Shown: piece by piece, positions 28,442-38,359 of the stretch
Position numbering within the stretch: position 1 is the stretch's first letter
Layout: every line of letters begins with the position of its first letter
From: Alphaproteobacteria bacterium
Lineage (GTDB): Bacteria; Pseudomonadota; Alphaproteobacteria; Micropepsales; Micropepsaceae
Assembly: GCA_016125165.1 (NCBI GenBank)
Contig: WGMH01000011.1
Location: 1-64,000 of the forward strand
Reading direction: 5' to 3'
Length of the DNA: 64,000 bases
The notes under the pieces: model-generated
Database searches by the model: none
Seen by the model: the letters and a program-made list of their open reading frames with translations, nothing else
Told to the model about the DNA's origin: nothing
Translations under genes and position numbers: made by a program

Positions 28442-29413
28442 ATGAGCATTCACACGCCAATCTGCGACATGCTGAAGATCAAATATCCCATCATGCTCGC
28501 GGGCATGGGCGGCGTGTCCTACGCGGAATTGTGCGCGGCAGTTTCCGAAGGCGGTGGATTTGGAACGCTGGGCCTTGCGGGCCGCACACAGAAGGAGATC
28601 GCAGAAGAGATCAAGAAAGTGCGCGGCCTGACCGACAAGCCGTTTGGCGTCGATCTGCTCGCGGCAGTTCCCGAATCTCTGGAACATGCGGCGGACGCCA
28701 TCATCGAAGGCGGCGCCGCAGCATTCATTTCCGGTCTTGGCGTTCCCCCGCCGCATCTGGTGAAGAAGTTTCACGATGCGGGCCTGAAAGTGATGAACGT
28801 GAATGGCACCGTGAAGCACGCAAAGTCCGCCGAAGCGGGCGGCCTCGATGCCGTGGTGGCTCAGGGTACCGAAGCTGGCGGTCACACCGGCCGCATCGCA
28901 GGCATGGCGCTGATTCCGCAGGTGGTGGATGCCGTGAAAATTCCCGTGATCGCGGCGGGCTCAATTGTCGATGGTCGCGGTCTTGCTGCGGCGCTTGCGC
29001 TTGGTGCGCAGGGCGTGTGGATCGGCACACGCTTCATCGCATCCGCCGAAGCGCATGCCGGCGCGATGTACAAGCAGGTCATCGTGGATGCGAACGATGA
29101 GGACACCATCATTTCCCGCTCCTATTCCGGCAAACCCATGCGCGTGTTCCAGAATGAATGGACCAAAGATTGGGAGGCACGCCCCCAGGACATCCAGAAA
29201 TTCCCGGCGCAGGCCATCATCTCCACGCAGGCGGGCGTGATGGGCGGCATTGGCGGTCAGATAGAAGGTCTCGACATCAAGCGCAGCGCCTTTGCCATGG
29301 GACAGGGCGCAGGCGGCATTCACGATGTGAAGCCAGCAGCCGCCATCATCCGCGAAATGATGGAAGACGCCGAAGCCGTGATTGGCAAAATGGCGAAGCT
29401 GGCGCGCGCCTAG
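28442..29413 (+). CDS. nitronate monooxygenase family protein
   Basis: YPIMLAGMGGVSYAELCAAVSEGGGFGTLG; AQGTEAGGHTGRIAGMALIPQVVDAVKIPVIAAGSIVDGRGLAAALALGAQGVWIGTRF. Confidence 0.93.
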   Translation: MSIHTPICDMLKIKYPIMLAGMGGVSYAELCAAVSEGGGFGTLGLAGRTQKEIAEEIKKVRGLTDKPFGVDLLAAVPESLEHAADAIIEGGAAAFISGLGVPPPHLVKKFHDAGLKVMNVNGTVKHAKSAEAGGLDAVVAQGTEAGGHTGRIAGMALIPQVVDAVKIPVIAAGSIVDGRGLAAALALGAQGVWIGTRFIASAEAHAGAMYKQVIVDANDEDTIISRSYSGKPMRVFQNEWTKDWEARPQDIQKFPAQAIISTQAGVMGGIGGQIEGLDIKRSAFAMGQGAGGIHDVKPAAAIIREMMEDAEAVIGKMAKLARA

Positions 29414-30063
29414 AGGAATTTCAGAGCGGCGTGTATCAGGACGGCGATGCCAAAGGCCGAGACTGCAATACCGGACAGGTGATTGATGGCACGCATCACC
29501 TTGGCGTCGATGCGCGCATGAAACAGGCCAATGATGGTGGTGAGCGTGAACCACCAAAGCGCGGAACCGGCCACCACACCCGCAACGACGACACCGGCCT
29601 CCATGTAACTGGTGTCTTCGCCAAGCAGGCCCCCCAGTCCGGCAAACAGGGCCGCGAAGCCGAACAAGGTCGCCGGGTTGGTAATGGTGAGGAAAAAGGT
29701 GGAGAGCATCGCGCGCGCCAGCGATGAACCTGCGCCTTCCTGCACACGCGCTTTTTCGCGTTCGCGCGATGGATCGGTTTCGGCCACATAGGTCCACCAG
29801 CCGAACACCAGCAGCAGCGTTCCGCCCGCAATCTGCAACGCCAGCGAGAACCCTTCGATTGCCTGCGCAACAGCAGTCAATCCGAACGCGGTGATAATGG
29901 CGAACACGCCGTCGCCAAGCGCTGCGCCAAGGCCTGAGAAAAATCCGTTCACGGGGCCGCGTGCCAGAGTACGGCGGATGCAGATGAGATTGACGGGCCC
30001 GATGGGCGCCGCGGCGATCAGACCGATCACCATGCCGGAGAGAACGAGAAGAAGATAATTCAT
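29410..30063 (-). CDS. LysE family transporter
   Basis: GLIAAAPIGPVNLICIRRTLARGPVNGFFSGLGAALGDGVFA; TM segments. Confidence 0.9.
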   Translation of the reverse strand: MNYLLLVLSGMVIGLIAAAPIGPVNLICIRRTLARGPVNGFFSGLGAALGDGVFAIITAFGLTAVAQAIEGFSLALQIAGGTLLLVFGWWTYVAETDPSREREKARVQEGAGSSLARAMLSTFFLTITNPATLFGFAALFAGLGGLLGEDTSYMEAGVVVAGVVAGSALWWFTLTTIIGLFHARIDAKVMRAINHLSGIAVSAFGIAVLIHAALKFL

Positions 30064-30079
30064 GCCCCGGAAGATCGCG

Positions 30080-31072
30080 TCATTTCGAGAGGTCGACGAC
30101 GAGTCTTCCGCGCACCTTGCCCGCCAATATGTCGGTTGCGGCGCTGCGCACTTCAGAGAGCCCGATTGTTTTGGTCATGCTGTCCAGCTTCTTGATGTCC
30201 AGATCGCCTGCCAGCCGCTGCCACGCCTGGATGCGCCGTTCCTTGCGCATATATACGGATTCGATGCCCAGAAGCGAAATGCCTCGCAGGATGAAGGGTG
30301 CCACCGAAACCGGCAGGTCCAGCCCCTGTGCCAGACCGCAAGCCGCAACCGCACCACCATACTGGGTGGACGCAATGGCATTGGCGAGCGTCTTGGAGCC
30401 CACACTGTCCACAACACCAGCCCATCGCTCCTTGGCAAGCGGCCGCGGATCGCCCGCCAGCTCTGCGCGCGGTATGACCTCAGCGGCGCCCAGCGCCTTC
30501 AGATAGGGTTCCTCCTCCGTGCGGCCAGTGGAGGCAAAGACCCGATAGCCAAGCCTGGACAGGAGGGCCACCGCCACGGAGCCCACGCCACCCGATGCAC
30601 CCGTTATCAGAACCGGACCATTGGCGGGGGTTACGCGCGCATCCTCCAGTGCCAGCACACAGAGCATCGCCGTATAGCCCGCGGTGCCGATGGCCATCGC
30701 CTGAGCCGGCGTAAAGGCGCCCGGTAACGGCACCAGCCAGTCAGCCTTCACACGCGCCAGTTGAGAATAGCCGCCGTAGTGATTTTCGCTCAGCCCGTAG
30801 CCATTGAGCAGAACCTTATCGCCCGGCTTGAAGGCCGGGTTCGCGGATTCCTGAACAACGCCGGCCAGGTCGATGCCGGGGATCATCGGAAATTTGCGAA
30901 CAACAGGCGAGCGGCCGGTGATTGCCAATCCATCCTTGTAGTTCACGGTGGAATGCGAAACCGCGACGGTGACATCGCCGTCCATCAGATCGGCTTGCGT
31001 CAGTTCGACATCTTCGACGGTCTGTGTATCCCCGTCCTTCCGGATGAGCACGGCTTTGAAACGCTGGGTCAT
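30080..31072 (-). CDS. acuI: MDR family oxidoreductase, acryloyl-CoA reductase-like
   Basis: MTQRFKAVLIRKDGDTQTVEDVELTQADLMDGDVTVAVSHSTVNYKDGLAITGRSPVVRKFPMIPGIDLAG; PVLITGASGGVGSVAVALLSRLGYRVFASTGR. Confidence 0.88.
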   Translation of the reverse strand: MTQRFKAVLIRKDGDTQTVEDVELTQADLMDGDVTVAVSHSTVNYKDGLAITGRSPVVRKFPMIPGIDLAGVVQESANPAFKPGDKVLLNGYGLSENHYGGYSQLARVKADWLVPLPGAFTPAQAMAIGTAGYTAMLCVLALEDARVTPANGPVLITGASGGVGSVAVALLSRLGYRVFASTGRTEEEPYLKALGAAEVIPRAELAGDPRPLAKERWAGVVDSVGSKTLANAIASTQYGGAVAACGLAQGLDLPVSVAPFILRGISLLGIESVYMRKERRIQAWQRLAGDLDIKKLDSMTKTIGLSEVRSAATDILAGKVRGRLVVDLSK

Positions 31073-31268
31073 TGGCACTTGCTTTCCGTGAGTGCTGCCA
31101 AGAGGAAGCCACATAAACAAAGGATTTTGATGCGCCGGTCAAGCGCTGACGATGTCAAGTCTCGACAAGCGCCAAATGAGTGCCCAACCTTTCCGCAACA
31201 CAAATGAGTCATATTGGGGAACCGCCCGCGAGGAGATGGAAAGGCAAACGGTACGAGGGACAACAAAC

Positions 31269-31532
31269 ATGCGTAACATTGCGTTGGCACTTGACGGTTA
31301 CAGGCTTACCACCGCCGAAATTCTCTACCACATTCCGGATCACCCGAACCTGTTGCAGACATTCATCTGGCAGGCGCTCGATCTGGCGCCGAAGTTTCCA
31401 GTCCTCAACAAATTTCTGCACCACTGGGAAGTGAACATCGAAGGCAAACTGCATTCGGTGCGGATTGCCAGCAGTGGCCTTTTTTCACCCGCTGATCTCA
31501 AGCATCTGGGCGGCGAGTACAAACTGCACTAG
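31269..31532 (+). CDS. usg: Usg family protein (conserved alphaproteobacterial protein)
   Basis: GYRLTTAEILYHIPDHPNLLQTFIWQALDLAPKFPVLNKFLHHWEVNIEGKLHSVRIA. Confidence 0.85.
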   Translation: MRNIALALDGYRLTTAEILYHIPDHPNLLQTFIWQALDLAPKFPVLNKFLHHWEVNIEGKLHSVRIASSGLFSPADLKHLGGEYKLH

Positions 31533-32938
31533 GGACCGGTTTCGAATCGCGTTCCTGTCTGATCCTGGCCGGCTTGGTGCCAGATCGCCTCTGTCGCGTG
31601 ACCGTTGACGATCGCGCCAAACGTGATCTGGACATCGAACGCCTTGTAGAAGAATTCGCGCTCTTTTTCCGCGAATATCGGAAACGTGCCCATGCCCGAC
31701 ACGGTCGTTTCGAGGTGATCGCCCTTGCGCGCAACGGTCACGATGTCCGTTTCGGAATAGCGATAGCTGCCCACGTACTGATCCAGAACAGCGGTATCGA
31801 GCGCAATCTCGGTATGGGTCCGCGGCACATGCAGATCCACCGGGAACGACCGCGTGAGCACATGCAAACCGATATCATCGCCCCCCTCACCGGTTTGGGC
31901 GTTTGCAAGCGCAACAACGCCGATACGTGCATCCGGGTCAAAGCCCACGAAAGCGCGGAATCCTGCGACACTTCCGTTCTTCCACACGATCGTATGGCCG
32001 CCATCCCCGAGAATGTTCCATGCCAGCGCAATCTGTGTGGCAGGCTGCATGCCACCCGGACGGCGCATTTTGATCATTGCGTCCATGGCCGGGCGCAGCG
32101 GCGACGAACAATAGCGGAGCGCCGCACTCAGGAATTTCAGGAGGTCGTCAGCGGTAGAAAGGTACGACCCCGCGCTTTCGAGAGCGCCCATATCCCAGCG
32201 CACCACGGGATTGAGATAGATGTCATAGCCGCTTGCCATTCGCTTCGACATGTCCGCCGTCGGAACGATGCGCGTGTCATTCATGCCCAGAGGCGCGGTG
32301 ATACGGCTGCGGACCAGCGCCTGATAGCTTTCGCCTGCGCGCGAGGCGAGCGCTGCACCGAGCAAGCCATACCCTACGTTAGAGTAATCATACGCACTGC
32401 CGGGCGCTCTTGTGAGCGTATATCCCGACAAGAACTGCAACAGATCGGTCTGGGTGTAGCCTGCATAAGGATTGGCCGGATCGCTAGACGGCAGATTTGC
32501 AGGCCGGAGCGGAAGGCCGGAGGTATGCGTTGCCAGATCCGCCAATTCGATTTGTCTGCCCTGATAGGACGGCATCGCGGTGTCCGGAAAGTATTTACCG
32601 ACCGCATCATCGAGGTTGACCTTTTTGTGCACCGCCATGTCGGTCAGCAGCAGCGCAGTTAAGACCTTCGTAATCGATCCGACGGCAAAAACCGTTTGAC
32701 CGTTCACACGGCGCGCATCGCCGATCCCGAGCGTACCGTAGGAGATGATGCGCTTGCCCTGGGGCCCTATGATGCCGACGACCATACCGGTCGCCTTCTT
32801 TTGCAAATCGACACGGACGTGCAGCATCTGAAGGATTTGCGCATCTGTCAGTTGCTCTTCGGCGTGCGCCGTTCCTAGCACACCCGTCCAGAAGACGGCG
32901 AGCACCAGCACGGAGAGAACAAACTTTCCCAAATGCAT
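31529..32938 (-). CDS. secreted serine hydrolase, beta-lactamase/PBP class C family
   Basis: Signal peptide; SITK (SxxK) in FAVGSITKVLTALLL; YSN in YDYSNVGYGLLG; ATG at 32938. Confidence 0.9.
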   Translation of the reverse strand: MHLGKFVLSVLVLAVFWTGVLGTAHAEEQLTDAQILQMLHVRVDLQKKATGMVVGIIGPQGKRIISYGTLGIGDARRVNGQTVFAVGSITKVLTALLLTDMAVHKKVNLDDAVGKYFPDTAMPSYQGRQIELADLATHTSGLPLRPANLPSSDPANPYAGYTQTDLLQFLSGYTLTRAPGSAYDYSNVGYGLLGAALASRAGESYQALVRSRITAPLGMNDTRIVPTADMSKRMASGYDIYLNPVVRWDMGALESAGSYLSTADDLLKFLSAALRYCSSPLRPAMDAMIKMRRPGGMQPATQIALAWNILGDGGHTIVWKNGSVAGFRAFVGFDPDARIGVVALANAQTGEGGDDIGLHVLTRSFPVDLHVPRTHTEIALDTAVLDQYVGSYRYSETDIVTVARKGDHLETTVSGMGTFPIFAEKEREFFYKAFDVQITFGAIVNGHATEAIWHQAGQDQTGTRFETGP

Positions 32939-32958
32939 TGCACCACCAGACGAATAAC

Positions 32959-34305
32959 TTAGACCGCAGCGGTTTCCGAGAATGTTTCGACGAAGCCGAC
33001 CGGTTCGCCCTTGGCGGCAAGCGTCAGCGCATGATCGCGCATCACCGTCTGCCCACGGATGATCGTGGCGATGGGCCAGCCGGTCGTCTTCATGCCGTCG
33101 AACGGCGTCCAGCCGCATTTGGACGCAATCCATGAATTCTCGATCGTGCGCGTCTTCTTCAAATCCACGATGGTAAAATCGGCATCGTAGCCACGCGCGA
33201 TGCGGCCCTTGCCCGCGATTCCGAAAATGCGCGCCGCGCCCGCGCTCGTCAGATCGACAAAGCGTTCGAGCGACAGGCGGCCCGCATTCACATGATCGAG
33301 CAGGATGGTGGCGAGCGTTTGCACGCCGGGCATACCCGATGGGGTGTTTGGATAAACCTTGTCTTTTTCTTCGCGCGTATGCGGTGCATGATCCGAACCG
33401 ATGACATCGATCACGCCTTCGCTTACCGCTTTCCACAATGCTTCGCGGTGTTCCACAGTGCGTATGGGCGGGTTCATCTGCGCATAGGTGCCCAGGCGCT
33501 CGTAGCATTCCGGCGCAGCAAGCGTGAGATGCTGCGGCGTCGTCTCGACCGTGACAAGATCGTGCGCTTCGGCAAGCAGTGGAATCTCCTCCGCCGTCGT
33601 CACATGCAGCACATGCAAACGCCGCCCGGCCATGCGTGCCAAACGAAGCACGCGCTCGGTCGAAGCGCGCGCGGCTTCCGCATCGCGCCAGACGGGATGG
33701 GTGCGCGGGTCGCCTGCCTTCGCGAAGGATTTGCGCGCGATCAGACGATGCTCATCTTCCGAGTGAACCGCCATGCGGCGGCGCCCGCCCTTCAGCGCGG
33801 CAAGAATGTCCTCATCTTCGCTGAGAAGAAGCGTTCCCGTGCTGGAACCCAAGAAAGCCTTCACGCCGCACACACCGGGGATACGTTCGAGTTCGGCGAG
33901 CGCGCCGACATTGCCTGGCGTAGCACCCGCATAGAACGCGTAATCGCAATGCATACGGTTCTTCGCACGGAAGAGTTTGTCTTCGATGGCTTCGCGGGAA
34001 GTCGTGGGCGGGCTGGTGTTCGGCATTTCGAACACGGCGGTTACGCCGCCCAAGACCGCGGCGCGTGATCCGCTTTCCAGGTCTTCCTTGTGCTCGTTGC
34101 CCGGTTCCCGGAAATGGACCTGCGTGTCGATGACGCCCGGCAGCACGTGCAGACCTCTGGCGTCGAACACCTCGGCAGCCTTCGCGCCTGACAGCGAACC
34201 GATGGCGGCAATCCTGCCGCCGATTACGCCTATATCGGCGGGCGCGATTCCATTGGGGGTTGCGGCAATGCCGCCCGAAATTAACAGGTCGAAGCTCTGG
34301 GTCAT
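32959..34305 (-). CDS. pyrC: dihydroorotase
   Basis: LPGVIDTQVHFREPGNEHKEDLESGSRAAVLGGVTAVFEMPNTSPPTT; DVIGSDHAPHTREEK. Confidence 0.92.
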   Translation of the reverse strand: MTQSFDLLISGGIAATPNGIAPADIGVIGGRIAAIGSLSGAKAAEVFDARGLHVLPGVIDTQVHFREPGNEHKEDLESGSRAAVLGGVTAVFEMPNTSPPTTSREAIEDKLFRAKNRMHCDYAFYAGATPGNVGALAELERIPGVCGVKAFLGSSTGTLLLSEDEDILAALKGGRRRMAVHSEDEHRLIARKSFAKAGDPRTHPVWRDAEAARASTERVLRLARMAGRRLHVLHVTTAEEIPLLAEAHDLVTVETTPQHLTLAAPECYERLGTYAQMNPPIRTVEHREALWKAVSEGVIDVIGSDHAPHTREEKDKVYPNTPSGMPGVQTLATILLDHVNAGRLSLERFVDLTSAGAARIFGIAGKGRIARGYDADFTIVDLKKTRTIENSWIASKCGWTPFDGMKTTGWPIATIIRGQTVMRDHALTLAAKGEPVGFVETFSETAAV

Positions 34306-34393
34306 GGCGCTCTCTTAGGCGAGGCGGAACCGGGATTCAAACCGGACAGCGGATTCATTTGACGCGCCAGCCCGCATCCCGCACAAGCCACGC

Positions 34394-35506
34394 ATGATCC
34401 TGTTCACCACGCAGAACTTCCTGCCCGATGTCGGAGGCACGCAGCTTTATGTCACCGGGCTGGCCGATGCATTGGCGGCGCGCGGTCATGAGGTCGAAGT
34501 CTACTGCGATACCGCCAGCCGGGGAGCGGCGCGCGGGGTAGATCAGGCCCGGAACTATCCTATACACCGCTTTGGCGGGCCCCGACCATGGATGCGCTGG
34601 CGAAAGGCCCGCGCGGTGATCGGGCGCCTGGCGGACCAGATCGGCCGTTCACGCGTGCGGGCGGTCGTGACAGATACGTGGAAGAGTCTGGAACTCATAC
34701 CGGCCGAATCGCTTTTGCATGCGCGCGTTTTCTGTCTGGCACATGGCAGCGAGTTCCTCATCAAGCCCGGCAGCCGCAAGGAGCGCAGACTGCGTTCGGC
34801 GCTGGCCAAAGCCAACATCGTTGCAGCCAATTCGCGCTTCACCGCCAGCCTTGCACAGCCATTCGCACCCGGCGGCACGGAAGTGCGCGTCATCCTGCCC
34901 GGCATTGTCCCACCTTCGGGCGCGCCACGTGCGCTTCCGCCGCGTGCGGACGATGGCACGATCCGCATTCTCACCATTGCAAGACTGGAACCTCGCAAAG
35001 GCGTGGACACCGTCCTGGCTGCACTCCCCGCGCTGCGTGAAAAAATCCCCGGCATTCACTACGACGTCATCGGCAAGGGTGAGGATGCCGCGCGACTGCA
35101 ACAGATGACCCAACAACTCGGGCTTTCCGGCACCGTGACATTCCACGGTTATATCCCGGACGAAAAAAAGGCCGCGCTGATATCCGGCGCGACATTGTTC
35201 GCGCTGCCCAACCGCCGCGAACCCGGTTCGGTGGAAGGGTTCGGCATCGTGTTTCTGGAAGCGGCGGCCTATGGGGTGCCATCGCTGGCCGGTGGCGATG
35301 GCGGAACCGCCGACGCGGTGGTGGATGGCGAGACAGGCCGCATGGTGGATGGCGACGATGCGGCTGCCGTGCAGCAGACACTGCTATCGATGCTAACGGA
35401 TCGCGAAGCCTGCGCCCGGCTGGGCGATGCCGCCCATGAACGCTTCTGGACCACCTTTGCCTGGGACGCGGCTGTCACGCGTTTTGAACAGGCGCTGCGG
35501 TTATGA
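34394..35506 (+). CDS. glycosyltransferase family 4 protein
   Basis: FLPDVGGTQLYVTGLADALAARGHEVEVYC; ARLEPRKGVDTVLAALPAL; EGFGIVFLEAAAYGVPSLAGGDGGTADAV. Confidence 0.92.
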   Translation: MILFTTQNFLPDVGGTQLYVTGLADALAARGHEVEVYCDTASRGAARGVDQARNYPIHRFGGPRPWMRWRKARAVIGRLADQIGRSRVRAVVTDTWKSLELIPAESLLHARVFCLAHGSEFLIKPGSRKERRLRSALAKANIVAANSRFTASLAQPFAPGGTEVRVILPGIVPPSGAPRALPPRADDGTIRILTIARLEPRKGVDTVLAALPALREKIPGIHYDVIGKGEDAARLQQMTQQLGLSGTVTFHGYIPDEKKAALISGATLFALPNRREPGSVEGFGIVFLEAAAYGVPSLAGGDGGTADAVVDGETGRMVDGDDAAAVQQTLLSMLTDREACARLGDAAHERFWTTFAWDAAVTRFEQALRL

Positions 35507-36297
35507 GCGTTCGGCTGGAAGACCGTGCAATTGTCGCGCTTTCAGGTCCAGAGGCACGGAGCTTCCTGCAAGGTCTCACCACCAATGATGTGGAACTGCT
35601 TTCGGTGCAGAAGCCGCTCTACGCCGCGCTGCTGACGCCGCAGGGCAAAATCCTGTTCGACTTCTTCCTGTTCCAGCAGGGCGACACCGTTCTCCTCGAT
35701 GCGGTTTCCACGCAGCGCGAAGCGCTGCTCAAGCGCCTGTCGCTTTACCGGCTGCGGGCGAAGGTGGACATTGCACCGCGCGATGATCTGGCCGTGATCG
35801 CTGGCTGGCCGGGCAGCGAATGGGGCCAGTCCGACCCGCGCCTTGCCGCGATGGGTTCACGCGCCATTTGCGCACTGGCGGAAGCGCCACCGGCAAATAC
35901 AGCTGCATATCATGACCATCGCCTTGCGCTCGGCGTGCCGGAAGGAAACGATTTTCGGCAGGACCATATTTTCGCGCTTGATGCCGGCCTGGACGAACTG
36001 CACGCCATATCCTTCACCAAGGGCTGCTATGTAGGACAGGAACTGACAGCGCGCATGAAGCATCGCGGAACCGCACGCAAACGCCTGCTGCCGGTCGAAG
36101 GCACCATGCTGACACGCGATGGCAGCATTGTTGGAGGTGATGGCAAGTCCATCGGCGAGATCGAGGCTGTATTCGGCACACGCGGCTTTGCGCTGGTACG
36201 CCTCGACAGGCTTGCGGAAACCGCCGGTCAGCCTCTAACCGCCAATGGTCAGGCCGTGCGCGTCATCAGGCCGACATGGCTTGCCCTCGCCTCTTGA
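35503..36297 (+). CDS. ygfZ: folate-binding protein YgfZ
   Basis: FLQGLTTNDVELL; signature KGCYVGQELTARMKHRG. Confidence 0.94.
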   Translation: MSVRLEDRAIVALSGPEARSFLQGLTTNDVELLSVQKPLYAALLTPQGKILFDFFLFQQGDTVLLDAVSTQREALLKRLSLYRLRAKVDIAPRDDLAVIAGWPGSEWGQSDPRLAAMGSRAICALAEAPPANTAAYHDHRLALGVPEGNDFRQDHIFALDAGLDELHAISFTKGCYVGQELTARMKHRGTARKRLLPVEGTMLTRDGSIVGGDGKSIGEIEAVFGTRGFALVRLDRLAETAGQPLTANGQAVRVIRPTWLALAS

Positions 36298-36349
36298 CCG
36301 TTTCCAACATCGGATCACATTGGATGCGCAGGTCTCGACGGAGATTCTC

Positions 36350-36844
36350 ATGTTGCATCATGTCTCGGTGGGTGTGAACGACGTTGTTCGCGCGGCGAAA
36401 TTCTATGACCCGGTGCTGAAGGCGCTGGGCTACAAGCGCGTGATGGAATTTCTGCCATTTGCGGTTGCCTATGGCACCGACCATCCCGAATTCTGGGTGC
36501 AGCTTCCGCACAACCAAAAGCCCTGTCACCCCGGCAACGGCGTGCATGTCGGGTTCGTCGCGCGCTCGCGAAAGGCTGTGCAGAAATTCCACGACGCGGC
36601 GCTGGCAAACGGAGGCAGCAATGGCGGCGAACCGGGTCCGCGCCCCGACTACGGTCCGGCATACTACGGCGCATTCGTTTACGACCTTGACGGCAACAAG
36701 CTGGAAGCAACCCTGCACGCACTCGTGAAAGACGTTGCCAAGAACAAAAAAGCCAAACCGAAATCCGCCAAGGCGTCACCAAAGAAGAAAAAACCTGCGA
36801 AGGCCAAACCCGCGAAGCGCAAAGCCAAGAAGAAGCAGCGGTGA
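36350..36844 (+). CDS. VOC family protein with Lys/Ala/Pro-rich C-terminal tail
   Basis: MLHHVSVGVNDVVRAAKFYDPVLKALGYKR; tail KNKKAKPKSAKASPKKKKPAKAKPAKRKAKKKQR. Confidence 0.88.
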   Translation: MLHHVSVGVNDVVRAAKFYDPVLKALGYKRVMEFLPFAVAYGTDHPEFWVQLPHNQKPCHPGNGVHVGFVARSRKAVQKFHDAALANGGSNGGEPGPRPDYGPAYYGAFVYDLDGNKLEATLHALVKDVAKNKKAKPKSAKASPKKKKPAKAKPAKRKAKKKQR

Positions 36845-37428
36845 CAAAGACTCTCGCCACCTGCACCTGGCCAGGCACGGACCCGCTCTATCTCGATTAC
36901 CACGACACCGAATGGGGCGTGCCGGAATATGATTCCCGCGCGCTCTACGAAAAGCTTGTGCTAGACGGATTTCAGGCGGGGCTTTCCTGGATCACGATCC
37001 TGCGCAAACGCGAAAACTTCCGCAAAGCATTTGGCAATTTTGCGCCAGAGAAGATCGCGCGTTACGGCGAGCCACAGATTGGTCGCCTGCTGAAGGATGA
37101 AGGAATCATCCGCAGTCGCGCCAAGATTGAAGCGGCGATCCGCGGCGCCCGCCTCTGGCTTGAGATTGAAGAGAAGGAACCGGGCGGCTTCACCGAACTG
37201 ATCTGGAAGCACGTGGACGGCAAGCCCAAGGTCAACCACTTCAAATCCATGAAACAGGTTCCGGCCAAGACACCGATGAGCGAAAAGCTGGCCAAAGAGC
37301 TTAAACAGCGCGGCTTCAATTTCTGCGGACCGGTGATCGTCTATGCATTCGCGCAGGCTGTGGGCATGGTCAACGATCACATGATCGCCTGCCCCCGTCA
37401 CAAGGAATGCCAGAAGCACGTTCGCTAG
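36841..37428 (+). CDS. tag: DNA-3-methyladenine glycosylase I
   Basis: CTWPGTDPLYLDYHDTEWGVPEYDSRALYEKLVLDGFQAGLSWITILRKRENFRKAF; GTG start overlapping VOC stop. Confidence 0.95.
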   Translation: MTKTLATCTWPGTDPLYLDYHDTEWGVPEYDSRALYEKLVLDGFQAGLSWITILRKRENFRKAFGNFAPEKIARYGEPQIGRLLKDEGIIRSRAKIEAAIRGARLWLEIEEKEPGGFTELIWKHVDGKPKVNHFKSMKQVPAKTPMSEKLAKELKQRGFNFCGPVIVYAFAQAVGMVNDHMIACPRHKECQKHVR

Positions 37429-37901
37429 CCAGCCGGGACGGTAACGCGCTGCTTCATGCGCTCAATGCCTGAGGGACCGGTATAGACGCGTTCCGAGAAC
37501 GTCCAGTCGCCAATGACCCGGCGCCAAAATGCGATGGCGGGGGTATTGGAGATGAATTCCGACAAGATCCATGTTCCCGGAAAGCGCTTCATGACATCGC
37601 GGGCAAACGGCAGCCCGATACCTGCCCTGCGATGCTCGCGCCGGATGTAGAATTCGGCCATGTGTACCGTTCCATCAGCCTCGCGGCGTACCAGTGCGAA
37701 ACCCACCCGTTCCCCATCGACCATGGCCCAGAAGGGCCAGCGGTTCGCATCGCTCCAGTAGAGATCGAAATAGGGATATGCGAATGCGCCGTCCACGCGC
37801 GGCACATCGACATAGGCCGTCATGTCCTGAATGTAGTCCTGCAGCATCTCCCAGAACGCGGGCTTGTCTGCGTGCGGCGCCGCCAGGATTTCGACCGGCA
37901 T
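37425..37901 (-). CDS. GNAT family N-acetyltransferase
   Basis: VGFALVRREADGTVHMAEFYIRREHRRAGIGLPFARDVMKRFPGTW; TGATG overlap with queF. Confidence 0.85.
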   Translation of the reverse strand: MPVEILAAPHADKPAFWEMLQDYIQDMTAYVDVPRVDGAFAYPYFDLYWSDANRWPFWAMVDGERVGFALVRREADGTVHMAEFYIRREHRRAGIGLPFARDVMKRFPGTWILSEFISNTPAIAFWRRVIGDWTFSERVYTGPSGIERMKQRVTVPAG

Positions 37902-38356
37902 CAGCCGCGGCCGCGATACGGCGACACCCCCGGATCGGGAAGCCATGCGCCCGACGGGAGTTTTCCCGTTTGCCAGAACACATCGATGGGAATGCCACCG
38001 CGCGGATACCAGTAACCGGCAATGCGCAAAAACTTCGGCTTGATCGCGGAAACAATGCGCTTGCCGATGAAGACTGTACAATCCTCATGGAACGCGGCGT
38101 GATTGCGGAAGCTGAACAGGAAAAGCTTCAGCGATTTGGATTCGACAATGGATTTTCCGGGCACATAGTCGATCACGAAATGCGCGAAATCCGGCTGGCC
38201 GGTGATCGGGCACAGCGAGGTGAATTCGGGCGCGGTGAAACGCACCACGTAATCCGTGCCGGCCTGCGGATTGGGCACAGCGTCCAGAACCGCATCATCC
38301 GGCGATACCGGCACCGGAACCGAGCGACCAAGCTGCAAGGCTTTGCGCTTCGCCAT
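37901..38356 (-). CDS. queF: preQ1 synthase (7-cyano-7-deazaguanine reductase)
   Basis: [50 protein letters not shown]. Confidence 0.95.
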   Translation of the reverse strand: MAKRKALQLGRSVPVPVSPDDAVLDAVPNPQAGTDYVVRFTAPEFTSLCPITGQPDFAHFVIDYVPGKSIVESKSLKLFLFSFRNHAAFHEDCTVFIGKRIVSAIKPKFLRIAGYWYPRGGIPIDVFWQTGKLPSGAWLPDPGVSPYRGRG

Positions 38357-38359
38357 TGG

